Part shown: piece by piece, positions 53,927 to 62,229 of the stretch
Layout of the letters: each line of letters opens with the position of its first letter
How positions within the stretch are numbered: the stretch's first letter is position 1
From: Luteolibacter rhizosphaerae
GTDB taxonomy: Bacteria > Verrucomicrobiota > Verrucomicrobiia > Verrucomicrobiales > Akkermansiaceae
Direction: 5' to 3'
DNA length: 64,000 nt
Assembly: GCF_025950095.1 (NCBI RefSeq)
Contig: NZ_JAPDDR010000010.1
Span: forward strand, 1-64,000
Notes under the pieces: generated by a model
Databases searched by the model: none
What the model was told of the DNA's origin: nothing
Seen by the model: only the letters and a program-made list of their open reading frames with translations
Position numbers and translations under genes: made by a program

Positions 53927-55363
53927 ATGATCTTCCGTCTTCTCCTGCGGGCTACCCTAGCTCTCATCCCGTCCCTCCTCCCCGCCCAGGAGCTACCCCC
54001 GCTCTCCATCGCTCGCGATGCAGCCGGGCAGGTCACCCTCCAGTGGCCCACCCTCCCCGGCCAGACCTACCATCTCCAGAGTTCGCCAAGCCTCGCCGCC
54101 GCCGATTGGCAAACCGCGCGCGCGGAGGAAGAAGCCACCGGCTTACCCATGACCTTCACGGAGACCCCCGGACCGGGTGAGGCCCATCGCTTCTACCGCC
54201 TCGAGGTCGGCCCCGTGAAGCCTCTGATCAAGAAGATCGCCGTCATGGGGGACTCTGTCACCGGCCAGGGAAGTGCGAATCTGGTCCACCTATCTGCCCG
54301 GGGTTACTTCAACTGGGCCCGCCTCTTCGGCGGCACCCGCTGGGAGCTGGTGGCCGACCCGGTGAACAAGGCCTTCTGCTTCTACGCTGGCGGGAAGCGC
54401 TCGTATCAGATCAGCGCCATCCATCTCCCCACGATCCTCGCCAGCGATGCAGATGTCTGCATCCTGGCTTATGGTACGAACGACGCGGCCCAGATCTCCA
54501 CTCCGGAAGCCTACCGCGCCCAGATCGTGGCCGATTGGGCCGCCCTCCGTGCTGCCGGTATCCATCCGGTCGCCGTCACGGTGCTCCCCATCGGCAGTGT
54601 CGGCATCGACAACACCGTCCGTCAGGCCCTTGTCGTCCAGTTGAACACCATTGTCCGCGAGGAGTCTGCCATCCACAATGTCCCGCTCTGCGATTGGAGC
54701 TACCTGATGGAAGCCGTCCCCGGCAGCGACAACGGCGTCGGTCTCGATAGCTACTACATCGGCAGCAACAACTACCATCCCCTTCCCTACCCGGCCTCGA
54801 TGATCGGCCGCAAGCTACACGAAACCCTGAAGAAGCATTTCCGCTTCGACTTCGATCCCTGGGAGAACCAGAACTGGATCACACCCAATGTCGTCTTCGT
54901 CGGCACGGACCGCCCCAATGGCTGGTATCTCTTCCCTCCGGCCGAAGGCAGCGTCGACCAGAGAAGCCTGATCCCCAGCCCGGAGGGGAACTGGTGGGAA
55001 TTCAGAATCACCCAAGGCGGCGCCCTCGGAAATTTCTATCTCAACAACTTCGGCGAGAATCTCGGCGGCCCGCCGACCGGGCGCATGGTGGAAGGAGTCG
55101 TCGAGCTTCAGGTGATGTCCGGCAGCATCGCCGGCGTCACGCTCCAGGTGGGGAGCGCGCTCGCCGTCGACATGCTGGCAGGCGGGGATATCGGTGCCCA
55201 GATCGTCCCTCAAGACGGCATCGTCGCCCTCCGCACCCCGCCCGTCCTCGTGCCCGCCGGGGTGACTTCAGTCCCCCCGACCTTGGCCTTCCGCACCAAT
55301 GACGCAACCGCCACCGTCCGCATCCGCCGCTGCGGCATCCGCCTCGCCAATGATGATGGATGA
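53927..55363 (+). CDS. Exported SGNH/GDSL-type hydrolase
   Basis: A 478-residue exported protein. After the signal peptide (1-22) is a small beta domain (25-95, 'GQVTLQWPTLPGQTYHLQSS'). The SGNH esterase domain comes next: Ser in 'VMGDSVTGQG', Asn in 'LAYGTNDAAQ', and a likely His in 'NNYHPLPYP'. A C-terminal beta domain (about 320-478) may bind carbohydrate. Such enzymes deacetylate polysaccharides or hydrolyse esters. ATG 53927 is used (GTG 53924 directly precedes). A truncated copy of its first 54 codons lies at 52299. Confidence 0.8.
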   Translation: MIFRLLLRATLALIPSLLPAQELPPLSIARDAAGQVTLQWPTLPGQTYHLQSSPSLAAADWQTARAEEEATGLPMTFTETPGPGEAHRFYRLEVGPVKPLIKKIAVMGDSVTGQGSANLVHLSARGYFNWARLFGGTRWELVADPVNKAFCFYAGGKRSYQISAIHLPTILASDADVCILAYGTNDAAQISTPEAYRAQIVADWAALRAAGIHPVAVTVLPIGSVGIDNTVRQALVVQLNTIVREESAIHNVPLCDWSYLMEAVPGSDNGVGLDSYYIGSNNYHPLPYPASMIGRKLHETLKKHFRFDFDPWENQNWITPNVVFVGTDRPNGWYLFPPAEGSVDQRSLIPSPEGNWWEFRITQGGALGNFYLNNFGENLGGPPTGRMVEGVVELQVMSGSIAGVTLQVGSALAVDMLAGGDIGAQIVPQDGIVALRTPPVLVPAGVTSVPPTLAFRTNDATATVRIRRCGIRLANDDG

Positions 55364-55394
55364 GAAGGCACCATCTCAGATCTCAGCTTGCCGC

Positions 55395-55619
55395 TTAGAT
55401 CTCGATCACGACACGCAGCTGCAATCGACCGTCCTCAAGTTCCGCCATCTCAAACGGCGAGCCTGAGACCGCGCTCACGTGCATCTCACGACTGCATTCC
55501 TTGAAGAGTTCTCGTAAATAGAGACCTCCGCACCTGTCCCTTGGAATCCAAAGTTGAATCTCGTGCGGTGCATGGGAAGAGTCAGTCCGATGAAGCGCGA
55601 AGAAGCCTCCGACTGCCAA
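55395..55619 (-). CDS. Possible small antisense gene
   Basis: A frame of up to 74 codons on the minus strand between two forward genes. The C-terminal part ('CSREMHVSAVSGSPFEMAEL' then 'RLQLRVVIEI') has ordinary protein composition, but the start (TTG 55619) overlaps the ATPase gene and no ribosome site is seen. It could be a remnant. Confidence 0.3.
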   Translation of the reverse strand: MAVGGFFALHRTDSSHAPHEIQLWIPRDRCGGLYLRELFKECSREMHVSAVSGSPFEMAELEDGRLQLRVVIEI

Positions 55620-56363
55620 GTCGGAGATTGGATGCTAATCATGGCCGTGCCTGATTGGGATTCCTGGCAGTCTTTTCACTCGTGGCTATCGCCGGAAGAC
55701 GGCCCTTGGTCGTTTATGCTAACATCCCTCCCGATCATGAACGAAGAAGGTGAAGAAGTTGGCGAGGATTACGTCTGGAAACGGGTCCTCACCAATCAAC
55801 CAGATAAAGCCGACCCCGTACTTTATCTCTTCGGAGGTTGCAATGGCGCAGGGAAGACCACTTTCGCCAAAGCCTATCTGACAACTTTGTTCGACGCTCC
55901 ACCTCGTTTTCTGAATGCCGACGAGATCGCCCGTGGGCTTTCCCCTTTCGCCCCTCGATCCGTCGCTTTCAAAGCTGGTAGGATTCTGTTAGAAGAGATC
56001 GAGGTCTGTCTGATGGCGAAAGTCTCTTTCGCTTTGGAGTCTACTCTTAGCGGCCACGCCCAAGTCGCCATCATTCAGAGAGCTAAAGCAGCCGGTTACC
56101 GCATCGAGATCCATTACCTCTGGATTCCATCCCCCTCCTTGGCAGTTCGTCGCGTTGCTCAACGCGTAAGAAAGGGCGGCCACCACATCCCAACGGCAGA
56201 CATTCACCGCCGTTACCAACGCAGTATCAACAACTTTGTGGGAGCTTACGCTTCGCTCGCCGATGCTTGGTTTCTTTGGAGAAACGTGTCTGAGCCTCCA
56301 CAGTTGATTTTGGAGTCTGGAGATGCTAGCCTCACAAAGTTGCGCAACCTGCTGCATCCATGA
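55590..56363 (+). CDS. Zeta-toxin-like P-loop ATPase/kinase
   Basis: About 257 residues. The P-loop 'LFGGCNGAGKTTFA' (near 82-95) and 'FLNADEIARGLSPF', 'EVCLMAKVSFALESTLSGH', 'IHYLWIPSPSLAVRRVAQRV' and 'HHIPTADIHRRYQRSINNF' are the hallmarks of chromosomal zeta-toxin-like ATPases, which phosphorylate small sugars such as UDP-GlcNAc. An N-terminal extension of about 75 residues is not recognised. ATG 55590 is chosen; ATG 55572 and 55632 are alternatives. It overlaps the following 59-codon gene by 4 bases (ATGA). No epsilon-type antitoxin is visible upstream, so it may not be a classical toxin. Confidence 0.75.
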   Translation: MKREEASDCQVGDWMLIMAVPDWDSWQSFHSWLSPEDGPWSFMLTSLPIMNEEGEEVGEDYVWKRVLTNQPDKADPVLYLFGGCNGAGKTTFAKAYLTTLFDAPPRFLNADEIARGLSPFAPRSVAFKAGRILLEEIEVCLMAKVSFALESTLSGHAQVAIIQRAKAAGYRIEIHYLWIPSPSLAVRRVAQRVRKGGHHIPTADIHRRYQRSINNFVGAYASLADAWFLWRNVSEPPQLILESGDASLTKLRNLLHP

Positions 56364-56539
56364 AGCCAGCCGACAGCTTTTCAAAGACAACTCCTACCTC
56401 CGGCACGATCACGTCGAAGGAACGAGGCCTGCTGGCCGCTAAGAAAATGGCCCGCGAACTCCGCGCTGAACACCGCCGCTGGAAAATGCCGCTCCTCACT
56501 TGGAAAGACGGCAAGGTCGTCGCGGTGAAGGTCAAGTAG
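56360..56539 (+). CDS. Small hypothetical protein coupled to zeta-like ATPase
   Basis: A 59-residue basic protein whose ATG overlaps the ATPase stop (ATGA). Ends '...PLLTWKDGKVVAVKVK'. It is the paralogue of the 61-residue product at 53538. The 4-base overlap suggests co-translation with the ATPase, but the other paralogue has no such partner, so a general role is as likely as an antitoxin role. Confidence 0.6.
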   Translation: MKPADSFSKTTPTSGTITSKERGLLAAKKMARELRAEHRRWKMPLLTWKDGKVVAVKVK

Positions 56540-56867
56540 CCAGCTTCCAAGCCCGCTCTGGAGCCTACACCAAGCCCGGGGCATCCATCTCTGCGACCCT
56601 CCGCGACCTCTGCGCCTCCGCGGTAGTCCCCCCATCCCCACACCGGGATCGGAATCACAAATTTCCGATCTGAGGCCGGCAAGCCCTCCCCTTCTCGCCT
56701 TGCCCCCCGATCCATGCTTCAATGCCGGGATCACTTCAGGTCGCGCCGACAACTTTCTCAAAACCACAGACATTTCATGACATTTCCATCCCGCCTCACC
56801 TCGCACGGACACCGCCCCTGACGTTTCCGATTGATCCCCGCCCCTCCCCACGCTCTCCCTTCCTCCA
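56540..56867. other. Gap before sigma factor gene
   Basis: About 330 bases with no gene. It holds the second CTCTGCG-type repeat (56587-56626) and the probable promoter region of the sigma factor gene. Confidence 0.5.
56587..56626. repeat. CTCTGCG-type degenerate repeat, copy 2
   Basis: Counterpart of 53766-53805, four mismatches in 40 bases. Confidence 0.6.
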
Positions 56868-58136
56868 ATGCCGGAGACATCCATCGAAGCGGTTCGGGAA
56901 CACTTGGAGACGCTCTATCACGCGGAGTCCGGCCGGATCCTCGCCACCCTCATCCGCCTGCTCGGCGATTTCGACCGCGCGGAGGATGCGATGCAGGATG
57001 CCTTCACCGCCGCGCTGGAGAAGTGGCCGCAGGACGGCATCCCCGCCAATCCCCGCGCCTGGCTCGTCAGCACCGGCCGCAACCGCGCCATCGATGCCCT
57101 GCGCCGCCGCGGCCGCTTCGATGCTGCTCAGGACAAGCTCGTCCAAGAATTGGAAGCCCGGAGCCCGGAAGACCCGTCTGAGGATCACACGGGCCTGTAC
57201 GATGACAGCCTGCGCCTCATCTTCACCTGCTGTCACCCCGCGCTCGCCCAAGAAGCCCGCGTCGCGCTCACGCTACGCGAAGTCTGCGGCTTGAAGACCG
57301 AGGAGATCGCCCGCGCCTTCCTCACCACCACACCCGCCCTCGCCCAACGCATCGTGCGGGCCAAGGCGAAGATCCGCGACGCCCGCATCCCCTATCAGGT
57401 CCCCTCCCCGGAGGAACTCCCGGAGCGCCTCGCCACCGTGCTGCAGGTCGTCTATCTGGTCTTCAATGAAGGCTACTCCGCCTCCTCCGGTAGCTCGCTC
57501 ACCCGCGCCGACCTCTCCGGTGAAGCCATCCGCCTCGGTCGCCTCCTGCTCGAACTCCTCCCCGAGCCGGAGGTCATCGGCCTGCTCGCCCTCATGCTCC
57601 TGCAGGAATCCCGCCGCGCCGCCCGCAGCACTCCGGAGGGCGAGCTCATCCTGTTAGAAGCGCAGGATCGCAGCCTCTGGGACCGCGAGGGTATCGCGGA
57701 AGGCATCGCCCTCGTCGAACGCTCCCTGCGCACCCAACGCTTCGGCCCTTACACCCTCCAAGCTGCCATCGCCGCCGTACATGCCGAGGCCCCCGATACC
57801 GCCGCTACAGATTGGCCACAGATCGTCGCCCTCTACACCGCCCTCTACCAGATGGAGCCCTCGCCCGTGGTCGAGTTGAACCGCGCCGTGGCCATCGCCA
57901 TGCGCGATGGTCCGGAATCCGGCGTCGCCCACATCGACACCATCCTCTCCCGCGGCGATCTCACCGATTACCACCTCGCCCACTCCGTCCGCGCCGATCT
58001 CCTCCGCCGTCTCGGCCAGCACCGCGAGGCCCACGAATCCTACACCCGCGCCCTCGCCCTCACCCAGCAGGAACCCGAACGCCGCTTCCTCGAAAAACGC
58101 CTCCAGCAACTCGATCAAAAGGACCACGATGAATAG
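56868..58136 (+). CDS. ECF-type RNA polymerase sigma factor, ECF42-like with C-terminal TPR extension
   Basis: A 422-residue sigma factor. Region 2 ('LIRLLGDFDRAEDAMQDAFT', 'PRAWLVSTGRNRAIDALRRR') and region 4 ('LTLREVCGLKTEEIARAFL', 'QRIVRAKAKIRDA') occupy the first 180 residues. The long C-terminal extension ('VYLVFNEGYSAS', 'LARLLLELLPE'-type block, 'LYQMEPSPVVELNRAVAIAM') is helical and typical of ECF42 proteins. ECF42 factors lack an anti-sigma gene and are encoded beside DGPF proteins, exactly as here (two DGPF genes follow). They are thought to respond through the extension. ATG start with no strong ribosome site. Confidence 0.88.
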   Translation: MPETSIEAVREHLETLYHAESGRILATLIRLLGDFDRAEDAMQDAFTAALEKWPQDGIPANPRAWLVSTGRNRAIDALRRRGRFDAAQDKLVQELEARSPEDPSEDHTGLYDDSLRLIFTCCHPALAQEARVALTLREVCGLKTEEIARAFLTTTPALAQRIVRAKAKIRDARIPYQVPSPEELPERLATVLQVVYLVFNEGYSASSGSSLTRADLSGEAIRLGRLLLELLPEPEVIGLLALMLLQESRRAARSTPEGELILLEAQDRSLWDREGIAEGIALVERSLRTQRFGPYTLQAAIAAVHAEAPDTAATDWPQIVALYTALYQMEPSPVVELNRAVAIAMRDGPESGVAHIDTILSRGDLTDYHLAHSVRADLLRRLGQHREAHESYTRALALTQQEPERRFLEKRLQQLDQKDHDE

Positions 58137-58281
58137 GATACCCCACAATTCATCTCCCTAGCCTTCTTCTCAATCCCATCCATCCAATCCATCCCGGTCC
58201 AAAAAAATCGGAAAGCCTTGTCGAAATCCCTCCGCCTCGTTCGTCGAGCTATTGAAACCAAGCTTCAACCGACACCAAACG

Positions 58282-58677
58282 ATGAAATTCCTGATGCTCA
58301 TGATCCCCCGCGTCTATCAGCCCGGTACCCCGCCCGAAGAACGGCTCGGGGAAGACTGGGTCCCGAAAGGCGAGGAACTCGAAAAGATGAAGAAGATGGG
58401 CGAGTTCAACGAAGCACTCGGCAAGGCCGCCAAGATGATCGACATCGACGGACTGACCCCTCTTAGCTCGGGCGCACGCGTCAGCTTCGAAGGCGGCACG
58501 CCGAATGTCACCGACGGCCCCTTCATCGAATCGAAGGAAGTCATCGGCGGCTACTGGCTCTTCGAGATCGGCTCGCGCGAGGAAGCCCTCGTATGGGCCC
58601 GCCGCGTCCCCGCCGAACCCGGCGATGTGGTCGAGCTGCGTCCCATCTTCGAGTTCCCCGAAGGCACTTTCGATTGA
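58282..58677 (+). CDS. DGPF/YCII-related protein (1)
   Basis: A 131-residue protein of the YCII-related/DGPF family: 'MKFLMLMIPRVY' start, 'NVTDGPFIESKEVIGGYWLF' core with the DGPF tetrapeptide, and 'GDVVELRPIFEF' end. It begins 145 bases after the sigma gene. Members are dimeric ferredoxin-like alpha+beta proteins of unknown activity, characteristically under ECF42 control. ATG 58282 matches the family start. Confidence 0.88.
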   Translation: MKFLMLMIPRVYQPGTPPEERLGEDWVPKGEELEKMKKMGEFNEALGKAAKMIDIDGLTPLSSGARVSFEGGTPNVTDGPFIESKEVIGGYWLFEIGSREEALVWARRVPAEPGDVVELRPIFEFPEGTFD

Positions 58678-58699
58678 ACCCGAGACCCTCATCCACTCG

Positions 58700-59092
58700 A
58701 TGAAATACATCTGCCTGGGCTACATCGCCCCGAACAAGTTCGAGTCCCTCTCCGAAGCCGAGCGCAATGCGATGGTGGACGAGTGCTTCAGCTACGATGA
58801 CGAGCTGCGGAAGAACGGCCACTTCGCCGGTGGCGAGGGCCTTCAGCCGCCACAGACCGCCGCCACCCTACGCTGGGAGAATGGCAAGGTCGCCATCACC
58901 GACGGCCCCTACGCCGAGACCAAGGAACAGATCGGCGGCATCCTCATCCTCGAAGCCCGCGACCTGAACCATGCCATCCAGATCATGTCGAAGCACCCCG
59001 GTGTGAAGGCCGGCCCCTTCGAGATCCGCCCCGCCGCGGACTTGAGCGAGATGATCCGCGAGAGCGAAGCACGCCGTGGCGTCGACTCCTGA
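58700..59092 (+). CDS. DGPF/YCII-related protein (2)
   Basis: A 130-residue paralogue: 'MKYICLGYIAP' start, 'KVAITDGPYAETKEQIGGIL' core (DGPY variant of DGPF), 'AIQIMSKHPGVKAGPFEIRP' end. Starts 22 bases after the first DGPF gene; likely co-transcribed with it and with the sigma gene. Confidence 0.88.
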   Translation: MKYICLGYIAPNKFESLSEAERNAMVDECFSYDDELRKNGHFAGGEGLQPPQTAATLRWENGKVAITDGPYAETKEQIGGILILEARDLNHAIQIMSKHPGVKAGPFEIRPAADLSEMIRESEARRGVDS

Positions 59093-59103
59093 CCACAAGC
59101 AAA

Positions 59104-59140
59104 GCCCCGCTCCCTCCGCACCGGCGGAAGGAAGCGGGGC
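59104..59140. terminator. Bidirectional hairpin terminator
   Basis: Outer arms GCCCCGCT (59104-59111) and AGCGGGGC (59133-59140) enclose a further CCGC/GCGG pair. It sits between the convergent DGPF (2) gene and the glutaredoxin-like gene and can end both. Confidence 0.6.
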
Positions 59141-59157
59141 CGCTCGCAGCTACTGGA

Positions 59158-59394
59158 TCAACCCAGCGCCTCGATACCGGCACCGAAGTTGATGTGGAAG
59201 GACTGGCCCGCCAGCACCAGCGCTGGCACGGACTTCACTCCTGCGGACTTGGCCTCGGCCACCCGGCCGGCCTGCTCGCCCAGATGGACGATCTCCACCT
59301 CGTAGCGGGCGGGATCGAGCGCCTGGGCCACGCTCTGCTCGGCCTCCACACAGACAGGACAACCGGCATGATAGAAGATAGCGGACGTTTTCAT
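59158..59394 (-). CDS. Glutaredoxin/thioredoxin-like protein
   Basis: A 78-residue redox protein with the CxxC site Cys12-Pro-Val-Cys15 in 'YHAGCPVCVEAEQ' and the cis-Pro in 'VKSVPALVL'. Small thioredoxin-fold proteins of this length are thiol reductases or redox sensors. It is read divergently from an HxlR-family regulator gene (165-base gap), a common pairing in which the regulator senses redox state. Confidence 0.85.
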   Translation of the reverse strand: MKTSAIFYHAGCPVCVEAEQSVAQALDPARYEVEIVHLGEQAGRVAEAKSAGVKSVPALVLAGQSFHINFGAGIEALG

Positions 59395-59559
59395 GATACT
59401 TTTGTGTTGGTTCTTTGTGATTCGCGATCGCTCGTGTTCCGGATCGCGTCGCCATCATCCGCCCTCCGCGATTTCGCCACAGAGGCCACTTTACGGAGGG
59501 GTGGGCACCGAAAGGTTCCCTCTCGACAGCTCTTGCCATGGCGGGTTTCCATCAGCGGG

Positions 59560-59901
59560 ATGCCAGCGAAGAAGCCGAAGTTTATCCCCCTCAAGGATCG
59601 CACCGCCTACCATCGCTTCGAGGATGTGATCGGCTGCAAATGGAGCTCCTCCATCGTGGCCGCGGTGGCACAAGACGTGAAGCGCCCGGGCGAGCTAGAA
59701 CGCTTCATCCCCGGCATCTCCACCAAGGTCCTTAACGAGCGCCTGCGCAGGCTCGTGGACTTCGGCGTGCTCATCCGCACCGAGCACCCCGCGCTACCCG
59801 CCCGCGTGGACTACGACCTCACGGAGGTCGGCATCAAGCTCTCAGCCCTGCTTGAGGAGGTGCGCCAGCTCAATCTGGATCATCCCGCCGCCTCCGCATG
59901 A
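59560..59901 (+). CDS. HxlR-family transcription regulator
   Basis: A 113-residue winged-helix regulator. 'VIGCKWSSSIVAAVAQDVKR', 'ISTKVLNERLRRLVDFGVLI' and 'PARVDYDLTEVGIKLSALLE' match the HxlR pattern. The conserved N-terminal Cys (residue 27) is the residue used for redox or electrophile sensing in several HxlR proteins. ATG 59560 is chosen. The shared intergenic region with the glutaredoxin-like gene suggests that it controls that gene and itself. Confidence 0.85.
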   Translation: MPAKKPKFIPLKDRTAYHRFEDVIGCKWSSSIVAAVAQDVKRPGELERFIPGISTKVLNERLRRLVDFGVLIRTEHPALPARVDYDLTEVGIKLSALLEEVRQLNLDHPAASA

Positions 59902-59997
59902 TCCCGGGACATGCGTAGGGATACTGATACGTGATCGTGGACATATACGAGGCCCCTTGTGAAATGTTAAGGGTAGCTTACTGTTCACGACCCACAC

Positions 59998-60636
59998 ATG
60001 AAAACCCTTGCTCTCGCAACGTCCCTGCTGGCGAGCCTCACCGTCCTCGCGGAGGCCGTCGTCCTCCAACTCGATTTCGGTAGCTCGACCTCCCCGGTCG
60101 CCACCGGAACCACCGCCGCGACCGGCAATTTCCTCTCCAACACGCCGACCGCCTCGGTCAGCAACATTGAAGGAACCGGGATCACCTTCTCGATCGAAAA
60201 CGTCGGCGTTTTCAGCTTCGATAACGCGACCGAGCCGCTGACCACTGACGGCTTCTACACCTTCGGCAACAACGAGAATTCCCACAACTTCACTCTGAGC
60301 GGCCTAGCCCCGGGGAGCATCGTCACCCTCTATGCCGTCGCCGCTTGGGATGGAAATCCGCGCGGCGCTCAAGTCACCTTCGGCGGCACCACCGCACAAG
60401 CTCAGGTGGTCGGCACTCCCGGCACCACACCAACACTCGCGAACTACACCCTGATCGGTACTGCCGTCGCGAATGGCTCAGGCGTGGTCAGCGGGTTCAT
60501 CGCCGGAGCTCACCTCGACGATCCCACCTGCGAGGGTCAGGTCGGAGCCTTCGCCTTCAACTTGGTGCCGGAGCCATCCAGCAGCCTGCTCGGCCTCATC
60601 GGACTCGGGGCGCTGATCCTTCGCCGCAAGCGCTGA
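59998..60636 (+). CDS. PEP-CTERM sorted exported protein
   Basis: A 212-residue exported protein. Signal peptide (1-19), a beta-rich Thr/Ser/Gly-rich domain, and a C-terminal PEP-CTERM tripartite signal: 'VPEPSSSLLGLIGLGALILRR' shortly before the end. PEP-CTERM proteins are processed by exosortase and linked to exopolysaccharide or floc surfaces; no exosortase gene is in the window. Confidence 0.88.
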   Translation: MKTLALATSLLASLTVLAEAVVLQLDFGSSTSPVATGTTAATGNFLSNTPTASVSNIEGTGITFSIENVGVFSFDNATEPLTTDGFYTFGNNENSHNFTLSGLAPGSIVTLYAVAAWDGNPRGAQVTFGGTTAQAQVVGTPGTTPTLANYTLIGTAVANGSGVVSGFIAGAHLDDPTCEGQVGAFAFNLVPEPSSSLLGLIGLGALILRRKR

Positions 60637-60691
60637 GAAAGCAGGGCTATTTGCTCTTGTCTCGGCATGCGGTGATCCCTGTGTTCATCCC

Positions 60692-61717
60692 ATGCTTGGG
60701 ACCACTCTCACCCGCGATGTAATCTTGCCTAACATCCTCGCAGCGGCTTGCCTCTGCGGGCTGGCCGCAGCAGAAGATCCGAAGGTGGAACCGGGAGGTC
60801 CGCTGGATGCAACCGCGAGTCGGGGCGTGACCGCACGAGATCCCTCCATGATCGTCCGGGAGGGCGATACCTTCTGGTGCTTCTACACCGGCCGCGGCGT
60901 GGCCTCCCTGCACTCGAAGGATCTGGTCACTTGGGAACGAGGACCACGCGTCTTGGAAAATCCGCCGGAATGGATCTCCAACGACGTGCCCAAGAACGAC
61001 GGCGTTTACTGGGCCCCGGACATCCTGAAAGTAGGTGAGCAATATCTCCTCTACTATTCGGTCTCCAGCTTCGGCGCGATGCACTCCGCGATCGGCCTCG
61101 CCACGACTCCCACGCTCGATCCCGAGAACCCCGCCTTCAAATGGACCGACCACGGCCCCGTGGTCCAGTCACGCGATGGCGGCGATTTCAACGCCATCGA
61201 CCCGGCTATCTTCCAAGACGAGGATGGCAAACTGTGGATGTCCTTTGGCTCGCAATGGAGCGGGCTCAAGCTGATCGAACTGGACCCGAAGACCGGCAAG
61301 CGTCTCAAGCCGGACGAGCCGATGACCCCGCTAGCCGCGGGCCAATCGATCGAGGCCGCCTACATCTACAAGCGGAAGGGTTTCTACTACCTCTTCCTGA
61401 ACCGCGGCAACTGCTGCGCCGGGAACAAAAGCACCTACCACATCAAGGTCGGTCGCAGCGAGGACATCAAGGGCCCGTATATCGCAAAGGACGATTCACT
61501 CATGATCGACGGCGGTGGCACCATGGTGCTGGACATGAAGATCGGCCCCTTCACCGGCCCCGGGCACGCCGGGATCATCGAGAAGGACGGCAAGAGCTGG
61601 TTCAGTTGTCACTTCGAGGCGGACGAACGCATGGGTGGCAAGGCGACACTCGGCGTGATGCCGATCACATGGAGCGACGACGGCTGGCCACAGGTAGCGC
61701 CGCCGGAGGGCAAGTGA
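60692..61717 (+). CDS. Exported GH43-family glycosidase (arabinanase-like)
   Basis: A 341-residue exported five-bladed beta-propeller glycosidase. Signal peptide (1-27), then catalytic residues in the GH43 pattern: Asp50 ('TARDPSMIV', base), Asp170 ('FNAIDPAIF', pKa modulator) and Glu221 ('QSIEAAYIY', acid). 'GVYWAPDILKVGEQYLLYY' and 'HAGIIEKDGKSWFSCHFEAD' are further family blocks. It probably acts on alpha-1,5-arabinan or arabinose-decorated polysaccharides. Separate from the levanase locus. Confidence 0.87.
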   Translation: MLGTTLTRDVILPNILAAACLCGLAAAEDPKVEPGGPLDATASRGVTARDPSMIVREGDTFWCFYTGRGVASLHSKDLVTWERGPRVLENPPEWISNDVPKNDGVYWAPDILKVGEQYLLYYSVSSFGAMHSAIGLATTPTLDPENPAFKWTDHGPVVQSRDGGDFNAIDPAIFQDEDGKLWMSFGSQWSGLKLIELDPKTGKRLKPDEPMTPLAAGQSIEAAYIYKRKGFYYLFLNRGNCCAGNKSTYHIKVGRSEDIKGPYIAKDDSLMIDGGGTMVLDMKIGPFTGPGHAGIIEKDGKSWFSCHFEADERMGGKATLGVMPITWSDDGWPQVAPPEGK

Positions 61718-61763
61718 GACACGCCGGATTGACCCGCCCGAAGAGATTCCGCATGATGCAGGG

Positions 61764-62174
61764 ATGACAAGGATCCCCTCCTTCATTCTCGCCTTCTGTG
61801 CCTTCGTTTTCTCGTCTACCGTCCTGCGGGCAGCAGATGAGCCCTCGGCCGTGGCAGAGAAGTTCTACGCCGGTTACGTGGCCGAGGTTGAGGCCAACAA
61901 GGATACGAAGGTCTGGGTCGCGAAGTCGAAGCTCGCCTCGGAGAAGTTCAAGAAGGCCTATGCCAAGGCCATGAACTCGGATGAGCTCGATGCCGATCCG
62001 GTGCTGAACGCGCAGGACATTCCCGACAAACCCTTCAAGGCTCAGAAGCCGGTAATCAAGGATGACAAGGCCACGGTGGTGCTCAACGCCGGCTCGGGCG
62101 AATACAAGCACAGCGTGACCGTAAAGCTGGTGAAAACCGACGGAGTCTGGCTGCTGGATGCCGTGAACGAATAA
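61764..62174 (+). CDS. Small exported hypothetical protein
   Basis: A 136-residue exported protein with signal peptide (1-23, ending 'VLRAADE') and a single small alpha/beta domain ('FYAGYVAEVEANKD', 'EYKHSVTVKLVKTDGVWLLD') reminiscent of DUF3828-like NTF2-fold proteins. Assignment weak. ATG 61764. A hairpin lies after the stop. Confidence 0.6.
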   Translation: MTRIPSFILAFCAFVFSSTVLRAADEPSAVAEKFYAGYVAEVEANKDTKVWVAKSKLASEKFKKAYAKAMNSDELDADPVLNAQDIPDKPFKAQKPVIKDDKATVVLNAGSGEYKHSVTVKLVKTDGVWLLDAVNE

Positions 62175-62180
62175 TAGCAA

Positions 62181-62205
62181 GGGGTGACAGCCAAGCCGTC
62201 ACCCC
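62181..62205. terminator. Hairpin terminator-like
   Basis: Perfect arms GGGGTGAC (62181-62188) and GTCACCCC (62198-62205), between convergent genes. No T-run. Confidence 0.45.
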
Positions 62206-62229
62206 CTCCGGGAACGGGGTCCTCGCAGC

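Noticed and set aside
57654-58148. Minus-strand frame opposite the sigma factor C-terminal extension
   Set aside because: Gly/Glu/Ala-rich antisense shadow; forward gene matches ECF42 throughout.
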